Part shown: piece after piece, positions 43,907 through 55,234 of the stretch
Position numbering within the stretch: position 1 is the first letter of the stretch
Layout: each line of letters begins with the position of its first letter
Assembly (NCBI GenBank): GCA_028571685.1
Contig: CM053162.1
Span: 70,606,351-70,670,350 of the forward strand
Reading direction: 5' to 3'
Source: Heterohyrax brucei
Taxonomy: Eukaryota; Chordata; Mammalia; Hyracoidea; Procaviidae
Length of the DNA stretch: 64,000 nt
Made by a program: the position numbers and the translations under genes
The notes under the pieces: model-generated
The model's input: the letters and a program-made list of their open reading frames with translations, nothing else
Told to the model about the DNA's origin: nothing
Database searches by the model: none

Positions 43907-44571
43907 CACTAAAAGATCTGCCAGGTGAATAGACCCTTTGGAGAGCTCGTAGGCCACCAGCCCCAAAGCAGAGCACCCTGTTCTTGTTGTAGCAGTGGGG
44001 GCTGCTGCCCCTAAACCAGAAGACAGACAACATCAAACCTGCTGTTTAAAGGTAGTTTACTCCCTGTCTTCAGCCAAGCTGGAGGGCGCCTGCTTACTGA
44101 CCCGGGGGCCTTCACATCGCGCCTGGAGCCAGCCCACTGCCAAGCGGAATCGCAGGGCAGCCACGGCAGCCTGTCTGGGGGTGGGGCAGGAAGCTGACCT
44201 GGAAGGCTCTTACACGTGTCAGCGTTGGGAGTTTTTCGAAACGGCTAATGGTTGGAGGCCAAGCGACCGGTGCCTGCTGGATAGTGCTGGCGACGGAGAC
44301 GTCCTGTGTTAAAGGAGGGTGGAGGGACCAGCGGGGAAGTTTTACAAGCAGCTTTTTCAAATTCTTATTGTACAAGTAGAATGTGGCCATAGTAAATATT
44401 TTGGAAAGATCATGAAGGACTAAGAAAAAAGCAATAATTTCATAACCTAGCATGATAGTAGTTATATTTGGCTTCTCTCTCTTTTCTAATCGCAAAACTG
44501 ATGCATATTCCATGTAGACAACTACTCACAGATTTATTTTTTTAATGTGAGCAATAGTGATAGAAAACATT
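43907..44571. other. Unassigned sequence
   Basis: GC-rich to 44330, AT-rich after. The two 100-codon-class frames (43995-44312 plus, 44112-44513 minus) overlap and have no known domain. Confidence 0.35.
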
Positions 44572-44997
44572 TATAAACATTTATAAAGCATTTACTGTGT
44601 ATCAGAGACAGCCCAGGTGGTGCAGTGGTTAAGACCTCAGCTGCTAATCAAAAGGTAGGCAGTCCAAATCCACCAGCCACCCCACAGAAACCCCACGGGG
44701 CAGTTTTGCCCTGTCTTACAGGGTTGCTATGAGCCAAAATCAACTTCAAGACAATGAGATTGGGCTTGATGCATCAGACACTAGGCTAGCTGTTTACACA
44801 AGATGGTTTAATTTCATCTTCACCGCAGCCCTACACAATAGGTAAATGCTGACCATTCTGTAGTTAGGACAGCTAAGGCAGGCTAGGTGATTTGCCCAAG
44901 GCCGTATAACTACCGAGTGACAAAGCTGGGATTTGAACCCAGAAAGTCTGACCCCAAAACTTGGCTTCTTATCCAATACACTGTATCTCCTGCCAAG
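44572..44997 (-). repeat. MIR element, interrupted by an AfroSINE
   Basis: TTATAAAGCATTTACTGTGTATC at the left, then after the SINE AGACACTAGGCTAGCTG, CACCGCAGCCCTACACAATAGG, GTGATTTGCCCAAGGCCG and GCTGGGATTTGAACCCAG are the reverse complement of MIR in order. The conserved core and B-box region are well kept. Confidence 0.85.
44604..44765 (+). repeat. AfroSINE nested in MIR
   Basis: GACAGCCCAGGTGGTGCAGTG head to GAGCCAAAATCAACTTCAAG tail. Imperfect direct repeats flank it (GTATCAGAGACA at 44599, GCATCAGACAC at 44771), consistent with a target-site duplication in the MIR. Confidence 0.88.
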
Positions 44998-45269
44998 CTC
45001 ATCCATCCAAATATAACCATATGCTGCTAGAGAAAATTCTCTTCTCCCTTGGGGTATGCCATGTGAACAATTTCTCTAGGTTAAATAAGTGGAAATTTCA
45101 CAACTATTTAATTCACATACTCAGTTGTGCAAAAATGAAATCTTAATTTTTCTTGTAAATGAACTGTCTTAAACCCCCACAGTGTCTGATGCAGACAGCT
45201 TGATCTGCTAACATTTGGATCAACTCAGTCAAATTTAGGACTTTTCTCCTTGGTCCTCCTTTGCGCCAG
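44998..45269. other. Unassigned sequence
   Basis: AT-rich, no family recognised. Confidence 0.3.
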
Positions 45270-45776
45270 TCGCTTTAGGTTTGTCATCAATTGAATAATG
45301 TCCCCCCAAAACTGTGTGTAGCGATTTGGCTGTACTGTGATTCCTAGTATTGTGTGATGTTCCTCCACGCTGCAAATCCTGCCTCTGTGGCGTTGACGCG
45401 GGAGGATCGCTAACAGTTGTGTTCGTGGGGTGAGGCTCGATGTGTGAGACCGCGTTGTGTCCTGAAGCAATCTCTTAAGATATATAGGAAATGAAGGCCA
45501 GCAGAGATTTGGGGACCTCAAACCACCAAGAAGCAGTGCCGGGAGCACAGCATGTCCTTTGGAAAGGACCTGGGGTCCCTGTACCACAGAACTCCCAGTC
45601 CAGGGGAAGACTGACAACAAGAACCTTCCTCCAGAGCCAAAAGAGAAAGCCTCCCCCTGCAGCCGATGCCCTGAATTTGGATTTCAGTCTACTTTACTGT
45701 GAGGAAAAAAAATTCTCTTTTTTAAAGCCATCCGCCTGTGGTATTTCCGTTACAGCAGCACTGGATAACTAAAACA
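45270..45776 (+). mobile_element. MaLR/MLT1-like solo LTR, afrotherian-type family
   Basis: Left end GTCATCAATTGAATAATGTCC, landmarks ATTCCTAGTATTGTGTGATG, CACCAAGAAGCAGTGCCGGG and CCCTGAATTTGGATTTCAGTC, right end CAGCAGCACTGGATAACTAAAAC. It is complete end to end and serves as reference for copies at 25418, 27574 and 63675. Internal retroviral genes are absent. Confidence 0.82.
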
Positions 45777-45778
45777 AG

Positions 45779-45906
45779 GCTACTGTTGTTGCCACTGAGC
45801 CTTTTCCAACTCCTAGTGAGCCCATGTGACAGAGTCGAGCTTTGCAGGCTGTGATTTCGCGGGTGGGGCTGAACTGGTGACCCTTCAGCCAGCAGCTTAC
45901 GCCCGA
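45779..45906 (-). repeat. AfroSINE long form, 3' part
   Basis: GTTGTTGCCACTGAGCCTTTTCC, ATGTGACAGAGTCGAGC, GGCTGTGATTTCGCGGG and GAACTGGTGACCCTTCAGCC. It overlaps the end of a 167-codon minus-strand frame that I reject as a gene. Confidence 0.6.
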
Positions 45907-46778
45907 TGTGACCTGAGGTCCTCGGTCTGACGTAGGCCTTTGTGATGCTGGGGAATGGAGGCAGGTCTGAGTCTGGATGTATAACTGAACACTCCGGCTC
46001 CTACGGATCTCTCCTCGTCCGACATCTGGCCGCCCACTGCGATGCAAACTTGGAGACGTCCGTATCTCCAGTCGGAGCCCCATTAACGCTACCATCTGGG
46101 GTCTGGACCCTCTGCTGACCCCGGGGCTCCCACTATCACTCATAGTATGTTTTGACCTCTGTGGAAGACACGAGGCTCTGGGACCCTGCCCTCGGGCCCA
46201 TTCCCATGGGAACAGCTGCCCAGGGCCACCCTGAGTTTCCCAAACCATGCTTTGCAGTGTCAGCTGGACCAACAGCTACACTGATAAAACACAGCAAAGG
46301 CACCAACTGTTTTAACTCCTTCTCCTTTCTTGGTATTTATCTGCTTTGTTTATCATCTTCATCCACACGTTCTTATCCATAGTATCAATTTCTAGATATA
46401 ACATCTAGAAATATATACATATTTCAAAGTCTTGATACATGTTATTGAACTTGTACATGTTATCAAGCTGCCCTTGGGGGGAAAAGATGTGCCTATGCGC
46501 AGTGTCAATATTTGAGGGCACACAGAGATAGTGTGTTTCAGGTTATATACTCTGCTATGTATCTATTAACTTCGGCTCACTAGTCACATTATCAAGAGTC
46601 TCTAACATTAAGTTCTATGTACTTGCTGCTGTAAAGCCTGTCCCTATTTCACTTCTACTTAGTTTTATATTTTCTATTACTGACCTTGTATGCTATTAGT
46701 CCAAAAGTATAACGAGTGTTACAAGTGCATGTGCAATACGCATGTTATTGATATGAAATAACCTTACAGATTCTTTCT
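45907..46778. other. Unassigned sequence
   Basis: GC-rich to 46260, AT-rich after. No family or gene recognised. Confidence 0.35.
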
Positions 46779-46990
46779 GGAGTCTCTGGGTGGCACAAAC
46801 ATTTAAGCATTCTAACTACTAACTGAAAGGTTGCTGATTGAAGTCCACACAGAGGCACCCTGAAAACAAGGCCGGGGAATTGCTTCTGAATGTTCACAGC
46901 CTTGAAAACTCCAGGGAGCCTGGTTCTGCTCTGCTCCGTGGTGGGGGGGCCCTGAGTGGGAAGGGCCTCCATAGCTACTGGTCACATAGG
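46779..46990 (+). repeat. AfroSINE-related long-form SINE, second subtype
   Basis: GGAGTCTCTGGGTGGCACAAAC head, AACTGAAAGGTTGCTGATTG, CCACACAGAGGCACCCTG and CACAGCCTTGAAAACTCC. This is the plus-strand counterpart of copies at 11478, 13972 and 33698. Confidence 0.8.
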
Positions 46991-47054
46991 TCATTTAATG
47001 GCTCTTGGCTTGAATTTTTCTTTGACTGATAAATACGAGTGTGTGCATGTGTGC

Positions 47055-47223
47055 ATGAAAACTTGGTGGTGTAGTGGTTAAAAGCTACATCTGCTAACCA
47101 AAAGGCCAGCAGTTCAAATCCACCAGGTGCTCCTTGGAAACTCTACAGGGCAGCTCTACTCTATTTATAGGGTTGCTATGAGTTGGAATTGACTCAACAG
47201 CGGTGGGTTTCTTTTTTTTGTTT
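47055..47223 (+). repeat. AfroSINE, full length
   Basis: TGAAAACTTGGTGGTGTAGTGG head, GCAGTTCAAATCCACCAGG, GAGTTGGAATTGACTCAACAG tail, T-rich end. A CA tract follows at 47224-47240. Confidence 0.93.
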
Positions 47224-47255
47224 TACACACACACACATACATGCACATATGCACC

Positions 47256-48556
47256 CCGAGTTCCAACAATTAAATTGCGAACTTGCCATCATGTGCTTAC
47301 ATTGTCGTACAATTCAATACACTGTACTGAGTGTACAAACTGTACACTCATACAAATGACTCAGTAAGGTTTCATAACCTTGATATGTCAAGTGTCTCTG
47401 AGCTGCACCTGTGTCAGCATGCGATGCTGTCTCGCTGCTTGGGGTTCGTTATTTTTGTAGCACATTTTTGTGCACCATTGCAAGAATGTCAGAGCTTCAG
47501 TTAGAGCAGTGAACAAACATAAAATTTCTTGTTAAACTTGGCAAGATTGGAAGTGAAATCAGGGCTATGTTACTGCAAGTTTATGGCAAAAATGTCACAA
47601 AGAAAATGGCAGTGCACAAATGTCATGAATGTTTTTCTGAGGAGAGAGAGCATCATTGATGAAGAGAGGTCGGAGCAACTGGTTATGAGCAGAACTGACA
47701 AAAACCCTGCAAAAATTCATCAAATTGTGAGTCAAAATCACTGGCTGACAGTGAGAAACAGCTAGGAAAATCTTAACTGAAAATCTTGGCATGAGAGAGG
47801 TGTGTGCAAAAATGGTCCCGAAGGAGCTCACTGATGAACAACAGCAAAGGACACTCAAAGCTGGCCAGGACCTTTGTGAGAGGCAAGGAGGTGCTCTGGT
47901 CCTATTATCACCAGGGATGAAACATGGGTGTACCAGTACGACCCCGAAACAAAGTGTCAGGGTGCACAATGGAAGTCAGCCAATTCTGCATGACCGAGAA
48001 AGTTCTGTCAGTCCCAATCAAGAGTCACAGTGATGTTGCTAACCTTTTTTGATATCAGAGGGATTGTTCATGATGAATCTGTACCAACTAGACAAACAGT
48101 GAACTAAGTTTGGAAGTGCTGAGAAGGTGGTGTGAAAAATTGAAACGAAAGTGACCTCAGCTCTTCCCCAACGCGTGCCTCTCACATCACGGCGACACAC
48201 CAGCTCCCACAGCACTATCTGTGAGGCAGCCTTTAGCCAGTAAACAAATCACTGTATTGGAACACCTTCCCTGCTCACCTGATCTGGCCCCCGGTGACTT
48301 GTTCTTTACCTGAAGATAAAGGGAACATTGAAAGGAAGACACTTTGGCGACATTCAGCACGTGAAGGGTAAGACGACCACGGCTCTAATTGCCATTCCGG
48401 AGACAGAGTTCCAAAATGGCTTTGAGGCTGGACTAGGCACTGGTGTCAGTGCTCAGCTTCCCAAGGGGAGGGCTTCAAGGGTGACCTAGGGAGATTCATC
48501 AGTGAGGTGTGCAGTGTCTAGAACAAGTCAGTTCACAGACTTAATTGTCAGACCGT
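47256..48556 (+). mobile_element. Mariner DNA transposon, full length, copy D
   Basis: Terminal repeats: CAACAATTAAATTGCGAACTT at the left and AGTTCACAGACTTAATTGTC at the right. The length of about 1.3 kb is normal for mariner. It is oriented opposite to copy C and shares its sequence throughout, including the region just inside the 5' end (CAGTAAGGTTTCATAACCTTG). Confidence 0.9.
47488..48495 (+). pseudogene. Mariner transposase pseudogene, copy D
   Basis: The coding region starts near an ATG at 47488 (ATGTCAGAGCTTCAGTTAGAG). It keeps the N-terminal LLQVYGKNVTKKMAVHKCHECF-type DNA-binding region in broken frames, TRDETWVYQYDPETK with the first catalytic aspartate (47916-47918), HHGDTPAPT, where the second aspartate position reads glycine (48191-48193), and SPDLAPGDLFF with the third aspartate. 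A stop follows at once in ACC-TGA, then the KIKGTLKGRHFGDIQ-like region and a degraded C-terminus. Confidence 0.85.
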
Positions 48557-48640
48557 GTGTGTGTGTTTGTGTAGGTGTGTGTGTGCGCGTGCGCGCGCAT
48601 GTATACATCTCACACACACATACACACACACACACATACT
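48557..48640. repeat. GT tract followed by CA tract
   Basis: GTGTGTGTGTTTGTGTAGG, GTGCGCGTGCGCGCGCATG, then CACACACACATACACACACAC. It adjoins the mariner 3' end. The two halves are complementary and could fold back, and the alternating GC core could take left-handed form. Confidence 0.85.
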
Positions 48641-49497
48641 AGTTGCTGTTGCAGAAGTGAATGGCATTGCTAGCGAGGTGCCTGGCATGACTTACATTCT
48701 AAATAAACCTATCTTCCTTTCAGGAGCCCTTTCTGTTATGAGATCAGGCTGACACCTTTCATAAGTGGCTTTTTGAAAATTGCCCTCATTTCAGAAATCG
48801 TTCCCCTGTCCTCAGATGAGTGGTTACTGCCTCCTCATTCATACTCTCTCATTCTAGTCATTAGACTTTTTTTTATCCCATCAACAGGCAAGCCAGGCTG
48901 ACCTCCTCCTGCTTCCCCAACCTAAAATCTGAGGTCCTGTTGGTGGCTTCCTAGAAACCTGAAGAGAGGCATATGGCAACGGGTCCTGTCACCCAGTGCT
49001 CCTGAAAACCATGGGGGAGCCTGCTAAGCTGAGCTCTGGGCCTTAGAGACGTTCAGATGACACTTGGAGGGTCTCTGTCCTTAGGAACCAACTTTTTGGA
49101 CTATTGGAGAGGTTCAGGGTTGCCAGGGCTTGGCAGTTCATGGTTGGCTGGTTTGGTTTTTTTTTTTATCCTTCACTGGTATGCCACAAGGCATACATTT
49201 ATTAATTTATGAAGACAACCTTAATCAGGGGAAAAAATTAATTGATTAAAGCCTGTGACACTAATTAGGAGTCATAGCATGTGGCCACTGTCAAACTGCA
49301 ACAGCTGTGGGGACTTGTCCCTTCCTATTACCAAGCCTTGGCTGAGACACTGCCCTTCAGTGCTGAATGGTTTAAGGGCCTAACAGGAGCCCAGGGAATT
49401 TAACTCTTGGAAGCAAGAGTTTCTACAATACCAGATACTGATAATGAACCCACAGAGTCAGGCTTTCCTGGTTACCCTAAAGCCATGTGCCCCTTTA
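48641..49497. other. Unassigned sequence
   Basis: No repeat or gene recognised. Confidence 0.35.
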
Positions 49498-49658
49498 CAC
49501 CCACCTGCTGCCGCCAAGTCATGTCTGACTTAGAGCAACCCTAGGGCTTGTAGTAGAACTGCCCATAGAGTTTCCAAGGACCGGCTGGCAGATTTGAACT
49601 GCCAACCTTTTGGTCAGCAGATGTGGCACTTAACGCACTGCACCAGCAGGGTTTCTGG
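49498..49658 (-). repeat. AfroSINE, nearly full length
   Basis: GCCGCCAAGTCATGTCTGAC tail, GATTTGAACTGCCAACC B-box region, GCACCAGCAGGGTTTC head. Confidence 0.9.
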
Positions 49659-49659
49659 T

Positions 49660-51427
49660 GGATGCGGTCCTGGGAGATGCCAAAAGGGCAAAGAAACACA
49701 CCCAAGGACTCTGCAGGTGGATATGGAGGGTCACTTGTGGGCTCGGGGAGCAATCAGCACACCTAGACACAAAAAACTAGAGATCCAGAATTGCAAAGCA
49801 GTCGAGCCGAGTATGAGCCCTGTGGAAAGTTTCCATTTCCTCCCAGGCATCTTCTCTGTCACCTGGTGAATCCTTAGGATTAAAGGCTAGGTGCTAGCTA
49901 AGTCTTGCTTTGGCAGAAATCATGCATCATACTCCTCACAGACATGAGTTCTGAAACACTTCCCAGTGTTTACATGTTTTTGGAACTAGTTTTCCATATT
50001 AAAACCCAGCTTTCTGGCATTCTATGAAACACCCAAAGATCTGGCCATACAGAGTTCCCATTTACCCCTGCCTACCCCCTCCCGCAGCTTCCTCTCTTAT
50101 TAACGTCCTGCCTCAGTGTGATAACTTTATAACAATTCATGAAGCAATAATGATACGTCATTATTAACTCAAAATAATAGTTTACGCACTGGGGCTCCTT
50201 TGCAGAGGACAAGCACATGGGTGTTGAACAAGACGTGGTGTCACGTGTCCACCATTGCAGCGTGGTGAGGAACAGTCTCCCTGCCCTGCAGGCACCCTGA
50301 GGTGCATCCCTTCATCCTCGCCTCTCACATTGGCTGTACTCTCACTCACAGCTCACCTGAAGGAAAGTGATTTCACACTCTTGTACCGAGGTTCCTGTCT
50401 GCCAGCCAGCATCACTGTAGGAAAGACCAGGGAAAGACCAGCATCCCCGTGGGAAAGACCTGAGGGTGTTCACAGTGCAGCCTTGTGCATCCATCAGAGG
50501 TGTTCACGACTCACATCTCCCACTACTGCAGCTACCAACCTCTTCCCTACCAACCTCTGCAGCTAGGGCACCTGACTCATCCCTGTCTGCCTGAGGCATC
50601 CCAGGGTTAGCACCAAAAGCCTTAGGAAACCCCACAAGCCCAAGCTAACCAGGACAGTGGGTCACTCTACAACAAACGGGTCAAAAAGTCTCCAGAATTA
50701 GGGGTTCTAGGCTTCAGATTTCTGAGCATAGCCTGAACCCGTGCGAGCTGGAGGGAAGGGACAACTGAGGCTGCTCTCGGGTCTGTCTGTAGTGACCGAG
50801 GAGCCCACTCCTCTGCATCCCTTCCCCTTGGATGTAATGCGTCTAGGTACAGATTTAATGACTGGGGAAGGCCAAGCATCTCACCCGTCCTGAGGAGCTG
50901 TTGTCTGTACCCGCCTGCGCATCTGGACCTGAAGCAGGTGGCTGCTCTTGTAACAACAGAGACAGGAAATTGAAAAGTTGAAACAGCTTCAGTTCCTCGG
51001 ATCAGGGTTCTCCCTCATGACACGTTTGACTCTTGAACATTTCCCTTTCTAGTATTTTCCAGGGTGATTGTCTATGGAAGAGGGACAGCCCTGTGCCCGT
51101 TTATACTACATAAACAAGTAGTTACGTGTAGGCTGAACCCATGACTGTCCCTATCTATCTGTTTCATTTTGTGCAATTTTTTTCTTTTTTGCATTTTTTG
51201 GGACAGCCATAGAGTACTACGTACTTTTTATGGCAGATATTAAAAATTCATGCAAATATAAAGAGAAAACAATACATTACTCCACACATAAATAAATTTG
51301 CTTTTATTAACTTTGTAGGTATATAAATGTGCATTATCCTATCACACTTTATGAATAGAATGTAATATCCTCCAGTGGTCTCCTGATAGCAAGCATTTTG
51401 GTTTCTTCTTCACATTCTTCATAGGGA
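49660..51427. other. Unassigned, single-copy-looking sequence
   Basis: This is the longest stretch without a recognised repeat (about 1.77 kb). A small local tandem (GGAAAGACC three times, 50417-50460) lies inside. A 103-codon plus-strand frame (50255-50566) has no known domain. A conserved non-coding element or an exon cannot be excluded from one sequence. Confidence 0.35.
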
Positions 51428-52300
51428 AGAATGTTCACCGTACCTGTGCAGAAGTTGTATATAGACCAGGAGACAGGTGTTCTAAACAGAGCAACAGGAT
51501 GCTGCATGGTTGAAAATCAGGAAAGAGGAACGAGTTATATCCTTTCACCATATTTATTCAGTCTGTACACTGAGCAAGTAATCAGCGAAGCTGGACTAGA
51601 TGAAGAACAACAAAGCATCAGGACTGGAGGAAGACTCATTAACAACCTGCATTATGCAGATGACAAAACTTTGCTTCCTGAAAGTGAGGAGGACTTGAAG
51701 GACTTACTGGGTTAGACTTTAGCATAAAGAAAACAAAAATTCTTAATACTGGGCCGATAAGCAACATCAGGATAAATAGACAGAGACTGAGATTGTCAAA
51801 GATTTCATTTTACCTGGATCCGCAATCAACACCCATGGAAGCAGCCATCAAAAATTGAAAGATGCATTGTGTTGGACAAATCTGCTGCAAAAGTCCTCTT
51901 TAAAGTGTTGCAAAACAAAGACGTCGCCTTGAGAACTAAGGTATGCCTAATCCAAACCATAATATTTTCAGTCACTTTGTATGCATGCCAAAGCTAGACA
52001 AGGAATAGGGAAGACCGAAGGAAAATCAGTGCCTTGGAATTGTAGTGTGAGTGAAAAATACTGAAAATATGGAATATACAGCCGAATGACCCAGTCTGTT
52101 TTGGAGGAAGAATTCCCAAAATGCCCCCTGGAAATGAGGGTGGGTAGACTTGGTCTCACCTACTTGGGATTGACACAGGGGCTGCAACAACGTGCTCAAA
52201 CACTGCGGGGACCGTGAGGCTGGCACAGGACAAGGCACGTTTCATCCAGGTGTGTGTGAACATTGGGAGTCAGAGCCAGCTTGACCACACCTAACAGCAA
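51428..52300 (+). mobile_element. RTE/Bov-B-type LINE, 5'-truncated
   Basis: Starts in the reverse transcriptase (ATATAGACCAGGAGACAGGTG) and runs to the 3' end (TGTGTGTGAACATTGGGAGTC and AGCAACACCAAAA). The 94-codon frame 51431-51715 holds SPYLFSLYTEQVISEAG and the intact catalytic YADD (51652-51663). A deletion of about 40 bp follows at 51715, where CTTACTGGG jumps to AGCATAAAGAAAAC. The C-terminal region is badly eroded. Confidence 0.85.
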
Positions 52301-53046
52301 CACCAAAATTTCTCCCAAATGCTTAAAATAGATGGCACTGCAGAACATACGCCTGCTGATGTATCCACAGCTACATATTTAAAAGGTTCCATAGAACTTC
52401 CTTAAAATGTTTTCACTGGGACAAAGAATATGAATATTTTTAAGCTCTTAACATATAGCACATTACTGAATTGATTTCTAGTTATCCTTATGTGTCAGTA
52501 TCATCACACAAACAATATTATTATTACAATTTATTTTAACCTCTAATCATATAATGGATAAAATTTAATCACAGATCTTTAAATTATTTAATGTATTTAT
52601 CAAGTAATTTGATTTGTTAATTTACTGCCAGTGAGGTCAGTTCTTCTTGAGTTTATTATCCCTTTTGCCCATTTATTATGTATTTTAGATTTTTTTAATG
52701 AACTTGAACTCTTTATATATTAAGCATATAAGTTGGAATCATCTGATAAGATTATTTTCTAGATTTACAAATTCTACTGTTGCATCACTTTATAATATGC
52801 CAAACATTTAATTTTGTGTAAGCAAATTCAACTTTATTTTCTGTTATACAAAATAATTAACACAGCTAAAGTATAAAAGCAATGAGGACAAATTAGCTGC
52901 CATAAGACATAATAAAGATTTAGAAGTAGTATTCTTAAGGTCTAGAAAGCATGTTCCAGTCAATAAAAGAAAAACTTTGCAATGCAATTGGAGCACTGAG
53001 TAAAGCGTAGGAAAACACAACTTACAAGAAAGACTAATAGTTAATC
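52301..53046. other. Unassigned AT-rich sequence
   Basis: Very AT-rich (52440-52860). No family recognised. Confidence 0.35.
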
Positions 53047-53203
53047 CAAGCCCCAAACCCACTGCCATTGAGTCAATTCTGACTCACAAGAACCCTATAA
53101 GGCAGCACAGAGCTGCCCCATAGAGTTTCCAAGGAGCGCCTGGTGAATTTGAACTTCCAGCCTATTGATTAGCAGTCACAGTGCTACACCTACTAGGGTT
53201 TCC
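53047..53203 (-). repeat. AfroSINE, full length
   Basis: CAAGCCCCAAACCCACTGCC tail, GAGTCAATTCTGACTCACAAG, GAATTTGAACTTCCAGCC B-box region and ACTAGGGTTTCC head. Confidence 0.92.
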
Positions 53204-53746
53204 AAATAGTTAAAAAGCACATGAAATACATGTTCAACCTAGTCATGTAAGAAAAATAGATTTGAATGCAACACCAATTTTTGCCCATGAAATTAGTGAA
53301 GAATAAAAACATGATAATACATTGGCTACGAATGAGAAAAGACTGGCATTCTTATGGTAATAGGCATGTGACTATGCTTGACCTTTCTGAAATTAATTTT
53401 ACAATATCCATCCCAAGTCTTAAAAATTTCCACAGTTTTTTCCATAGTAATTACACTTTCTGAACTCTATCCCAAGTTAATGATCAGAAAAGAGGGCAGA
53501 GACAGCACAAAGATACTCAGCACAGAATCATTTAGGACAAAAAAAAGAGAAGAAACAGCATAGGTTTCCAGTATCAGAGCAATGCTGTAAAAAACCATGG
53601 CATATCCATACAAATAAAACATTGTTCCATCTTTGAAAAGATTATTCACAAGGAACCTTAATGTCATAGAAACGCTCACAATTTTTACGTTAATTAAAAA
53701 GAGAGACAGAACTGTATTACGAAGGTAATTATCTGAACTGTACATA
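53204..53746. other. Unassigned AT-rich sequence
   Basis: No family or gene recognised. The 92-codon minus-strand frame 53467-53745 has a hydrophobic run but no known domain. Confidence 0.35.
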
Positions 53747-53925
53747 GGATAGGAAACCCTAGTGGCTTAGTGGGCTAAGTGTTAGTCTGTTAACCCAGAC
53801 TGTTAACCCAGTCTGTTGATCAGCAGTTCAGATCCTCTAGGCACTCCTTGGATACTCTATGGGACAGTTCTACTCTGACCTCTAGGGTTGCCATGAGTCA
53901 GACACAACTTGACGGCAGTGATGTC
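53747..53925 (+). repeat. AfroSINE with internal tandem duplication
   Basis: AGGAAACCCTAGTGGCTTAGTG head. At 53787-53820 the CTGTTAACCCAG unit is repeated where the family has one CTGCTAACC. Tail GAGTCAGACACAACTTGACGG. Confidence 0.9.
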
Positions 53926-53952
53926 TTTTTGTTTTGGTACCTAGGATTAGTG

Positions 53953-53954
<2 letters not shown>

Positions 53955-54004
<50 letters not shown>
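53955..54004. repeat. GT microsatellite, about 25 units
   Basis: An uninterrupted run of GT dinucleotides. It is the longest pure simple repeat in the window and lies about 30 bp after a SINE tail. Confidence 0.97.
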
Positions 54005-54006
<2 letters not shown>

Positions 54007-54361
54007 TGGAACATAGAAAGAGATATTCAGACAGAGAGAGAAATAATGGATATCACCAAGTCGTTGGATTATGAGTAACATTTTCTTCTTTTGCAGTTAT
54101 TTTTTTCCAGTTTTCTAGCATGTGCATGTAAAATGCTCAAAAACAAAAGAATTCAAGCCATGGTGTTCTGATTCCTCTTAACCATTCCAATAATCAGGAA
54201 TTTACTAGCACCAAAACACCCATCCTTCTCAGAAAGCTGTTTAATTTGTAGAGGCAGAGAAGAAAAGTAAGTGTCTCTAAAGTTCTCAACCACTTTATCT
54301 ACCTTGGGATAGCCAACATGCGCCTTACTTCTCTTCTACATTTCAGTGTAGTCTCATCTTT
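54005..54361. other. Unassigned sequence
   Basis: No family or gene recognised. Confidence 0.35.
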
Positions 54362-54455
54362 TTCAGATTAAGCATTTGTTTCCCGCTGTAGTCTCAGGGC
54401 TTGTGACAGCACCTGACATGTGTTAACCACACAGAAAATACTTGTTGAGTGAGTA
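54362..54455 (+). repeat. L2 3'-end fragment
   Basis: CCCGCTGTAGTCTCAGGGC, GACAGCACCTGACATGTG and AAATACTTGTTGAGTGAGTAA follow the order of the L2 LINE end (TAGCACAGTGCCTGGCACA, then AAATATTTGTTGAATGAATGA). Confidence 0.55.
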
Positions 54456-55234
54456 AAACAATCAAAATCTTTCGTCTATCAGATACGGCTTTTAGTCTGT
54501 CCCACTCATGTTCAAATCTGACGCTGATTGCATTAACATCTTCAGCGTTTCTTTTGCACTGCAGGTTCGTATTGGTCTCTCTGAACGTGGAAACCGCTGT
54601 GTCTTTATGGCTGTGCCTGCCTGCTCCCGCCTCCCCGCACTTGTATTTTGGGCTCACGAATCTCCATTAAATCAATCATGCTACATTCAAATGGCAACCT
54701 TATTGTGTCCTCATCCTGTCTTTTCAGGTATTTATGTTATTCCCCTTTACAGTTTATGTCATACGCATGCTTAATTAGCAAACTCTCTTTATCTGAGTTA
54801 AAGGGCAGGTTTCTATGGTTACGAGAAACAGCCCTCCCAACTGAAATTGAGCCATTTACCATTTGGAGTAAGTTCTCAAAAAATTTCGTATCCCCTTATG
54901 ATCTGCCCCGCACTTCTCCATTTTATCTACTAGCCTAGCACAGGGGATCAGGTCATCTTCTTGCTGGAGCCTTAATAAACAAGTTGCCTCATGGTTGTGG
55001 TGGGCATAATTCCACCTAACCCATCAGTCAGCCTTCTGTTCTTCAAGACGCAAATGTAGAGGAGAAATAATAGTCTGACTCCGTACTGATGAGGAGACAG
55101 GCTGTTCCGATTGCCCATAACCTGCCCAGTGACCCTGGCCTTCAGCCCTGCTTTTCAGTGGTGGAGGCACTCGGCACCATCGTCTACTTTTGGCATCTTT
55201 GGCCCAATAACCTCTAGAACCACTTGAAGGAAAC
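54456..55234. other. Unassigned sequence, perhaps more L2
   Basis: ATGATCTGCCCCGCACTTCTCC at 54898 hints at L2, but too little is kept to say. Two overlapping plus-strand frames (54508-54774 and 54648-54938) have no known domain. Confidence 0.3.

Noticed and set aside
45769..46272. Minus-strand open frame of 167 codons
   Set aside because: No recognisable domain. Its 3' part lies in a SINE and touches an LTR end, and the GC-rich composition makes long chance frames likely.
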